From: Clostridiaceae bacterium
GTDB taxonomy: Bacteria > Bacillota > Clostridia > DSM-8532
Length of the DNA: 13,593 bases
Direction: 5' to 3'
Assembly: GCA_025361665.1 (NCBI GenBank)
Contig: JANYKF010000376.1
Location: 1-13,593, forward strand
Shown here: piece after piece, positions 12,324-13,593 of the stretch
Layout of the letters: each line of letters begins with the position of its first letter
Position numbering within the stretch: position 1 is the first letter of the stretch
Made by a program: the position numbers and the translations under genes
The notes under the pieces: generated by a model
Told to the model about the DNA's origin: nothing
What the model saw: only the letters and a program-made list of their open reading frames with translations
Databases searched by the model: none

Positions 12324-13593
12324 ATGAAGGAAGAAAGCACAAAACGGAGAAGCTGGACAATCATCGGTCCCGGTGGTGGGGGCGCGACGTACCTGCCGAC
12401 GATCAATCCCCATGATGCCGGCAACATTATCGCCGTCTGCGATATGACCGGCGCCTATGTCACATGGGATGCAGGGGAAAGCTGGCGGGAGTTCAACCTC
12501 AAGGTCCGCGTGGATGCCATTGCCTTTGACCCGTCGGACGGGAATACCGTCTATGCCGGATCCAGCGGGCTTTTCCGCTCACGGGACAAGGGGAAGACCT
12601 GGCAGCTTGTGTTCCCCGATCCGGGGATGGTTACAGGTGAAAAGCTTGTCGGCGATGAGGCAGGTCATGCTTATCTATCCTCGGACAACTGGCCGGGAGG
12701 CGAAATTCATGGCATAGCCATAGACCCGGACTGCTCGGACAGCCTCCACATCTGCGTTCAAAGAAGGTATGGAGACAATTCGCTTGCCACGTACGGCTCA
12801 TTCGACAGTGGGAAAAGCTGGACTCAGACATCGGTGCTTTTCGGGACTTTTCTGCATCGGTTGTATTTCGATCCTTCCTCGCCGGCCGGCATTCGCCGGG
12901 TCATCGCATTTACAAACAAGGCCATCTGCATGATGGATCTGCATGTGTCCACTGAAGCACTGTCATTAACCTGTGAATCCGCTCCGGGTCCTGCAGATTC
13001 GCATATTCCACCGCGCGCGTGCGGGATAAGCGCCTGCAAGGCGGTTGTGGAGGCCGCCGCATTGCCTTGCGGCGTGGAAACAGTCGTAAATGCCGGATGC
13101 GGCATGAATCACGAAACGGGAAAGCCCGTTTTCTTCATTCTCGCGCAAAGCCGCTGGGAGGGGAAGGCATTCCGGTCCGGCGTCTACCGCTCGGAAGATT
13201 ACGGGAAAAGCTGGGTGGAGCTGGCCAATGGGCTGGATGATGATCTGCATGGCCCTGACAACGGCCAGGGCAGGCAGTTCCGAAATATCGCAGCAGTGGA
13301 CGCCGACGCCGGCAATGTATGGGTGGATGTCTGGAGAACGCCGATGGAGTTCTTCGACAACCCGCGTCCGGAGATGAATTACTGCGGTATCATGAAATCC
13401 TCCGACATGGGTGAAACCTGGAATTGGTCGCTCAAGATCGGAGCGACCTACGCGGAGAACCTGGAAGGCGGCTGGCTGGAGAGAGGCTACAACACCGACT
13501 GGTATGGCGGGCCTCTGGGAATGAGCGCCAGTCCCGTCAATCCGGACATATGCTGGCTGACAGGTTATATGGGCATCTACCGCACGCTGGACA
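12324..13593 (+). CDS. Asp-box (BNR) beta-propeller protein, sialidase/GH74-like fold, partial at the right edge
   Basis: An open frame of 423 codons runs from ATG 12324 (AAAGGGG upstream) to the window end without a stop. Five Asp-boxes of the form S/T-x-D-x-G-x-S/T-W are visible at residues 47-54 (TWDAGESW), 86-93 (SRDKGKTW), 159-166 (SFDSGKSW), 290-297 (SEDYGKSW) and 359-366 (SSDMGETW). A sixth repeat starts at the edge (IYRTLD). Such repeats build six- to eight-bladed propellers in sialidases, GH74 xyloglucanases, sortilins and photosystem assembly factors. IIGPGGGGATYLPTINPHD near the start resembles GH74-like openings. No signal peptide precedes it, unlike secreted sialidases. It follows the GH42-like gene by 85 bases on the same strand and is probably in the same unit. 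Whether it is a hydrolase or a binding protein cannot be told without the C-terminal part. Confidence 0.82.
   Translation, partial: MKEESTKRRSWTIIGPGGGGATYLPTINPHDAGNIIAVCDMTGAYVTWDAGESWREFNLKVRVDAIAFDPSDGNTVYAGSSGLFRSRDKGKTWQLVFPDPGMVTGEKLVGDEAGHAYLSSDNWPGGEIHGIAIDPDCSDSLHICVQRRYGDNSLATYGSFDSGKSWTQTSVLFGTFLHRLYFDPSSPAGIRRVIAFTNKAICMMDLHVSTEALSLTCESAPGPADSHIPPRACGISACKAVVEAAALPCGVETVVNAGCGMNHETGKPVFFILAQSRWEGKAFRSGVYRSEDYGKSWVELANGLDDDLHGPDNGQGRQFRNIAAVDADAGNVWVDVWRTPMEFFDNPRPEMNYCGIMKSSDMGETWNWSLKIGATYAENLEGGWLERGYNTDWYGGPLGMSASPVNPDICWLTGYMGIYRTLD

Overview
The window is a dense, accessory carbohydrate-processing region of a bacterial chromosome. GC looks to be in the mid-50s by eye. Ribosome binding sites are mostly GGAGG-type, and intergenic gaps are short. 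The gene families are typical of anaerobic, glycan-rich niches: uroporphyrinogen-decarboxylase-like (URO-D) proteins, GxDLY/SGNH esterases, GNAT_C acyltransferases, GH4 and GH42-like enzymes. They fit a Clostridia-like Firmicute, or a Lentisphaerota or related gut/anoxic bacterium; I cannot decide between these. There is no tRNA, rRNA, CRISPR array, insertion sequence, transporter or regulator gene in view. None of the complete proteins shows a signal peptide, so the encoded work is probably intracellular.

Layout. The minus-strand operon (transcribed leftward from about 2452) holds a SGNH-type esterase cut by an in-frame TAG into a GxDLY domain (2030-2452) and a catalytic domain (1436-2020). 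It continues with a URO-D-superfamily protein (217-1350) and the first 62 codons of another URO-D-like protein running off the left edge (1-188). A 408-base divergent control region (2453-2860) separates it from a plus-strand operon. That operon has a GH4 glycosidase broken by an internal deletion (2861-3548), a two-domain GNAT-like acyltransferase (3561-4757), a third URO-D-like protein (4824-5966) and a nitrilase-superfamily amidohydrolase with an added N-terminal beta domain (5994-7259). A Gfo/Idh/MocA oxidoreductase lies convergently on the minus strand (7248-8321). A second divergent gap leads to a very large GH42-like glycosidase (8489-12238), followed by a partial Asp-box (BNR) beta-propeller protein (12324 to beyond the right edge).

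How the genes may work together (inference): glycosidases (GH4, GH42-like, possibly the propeller), a sugar-type oxidoreductase, an esterase, an acyltransferase, an amidase and three URO-D-like proteins suggest intracellular trimming of oligosaccharides that carry acyl, amide or methyl decorations. The clearest observations are two broken genes either side of one divergent promoter: an in-frame amber codon in the esterase and an internal deletion in GH4. A second pattern is that several intergenic gaps carry their own short tandem repeat with an exact period of 7, 8, 10, 13 or 15 bases.
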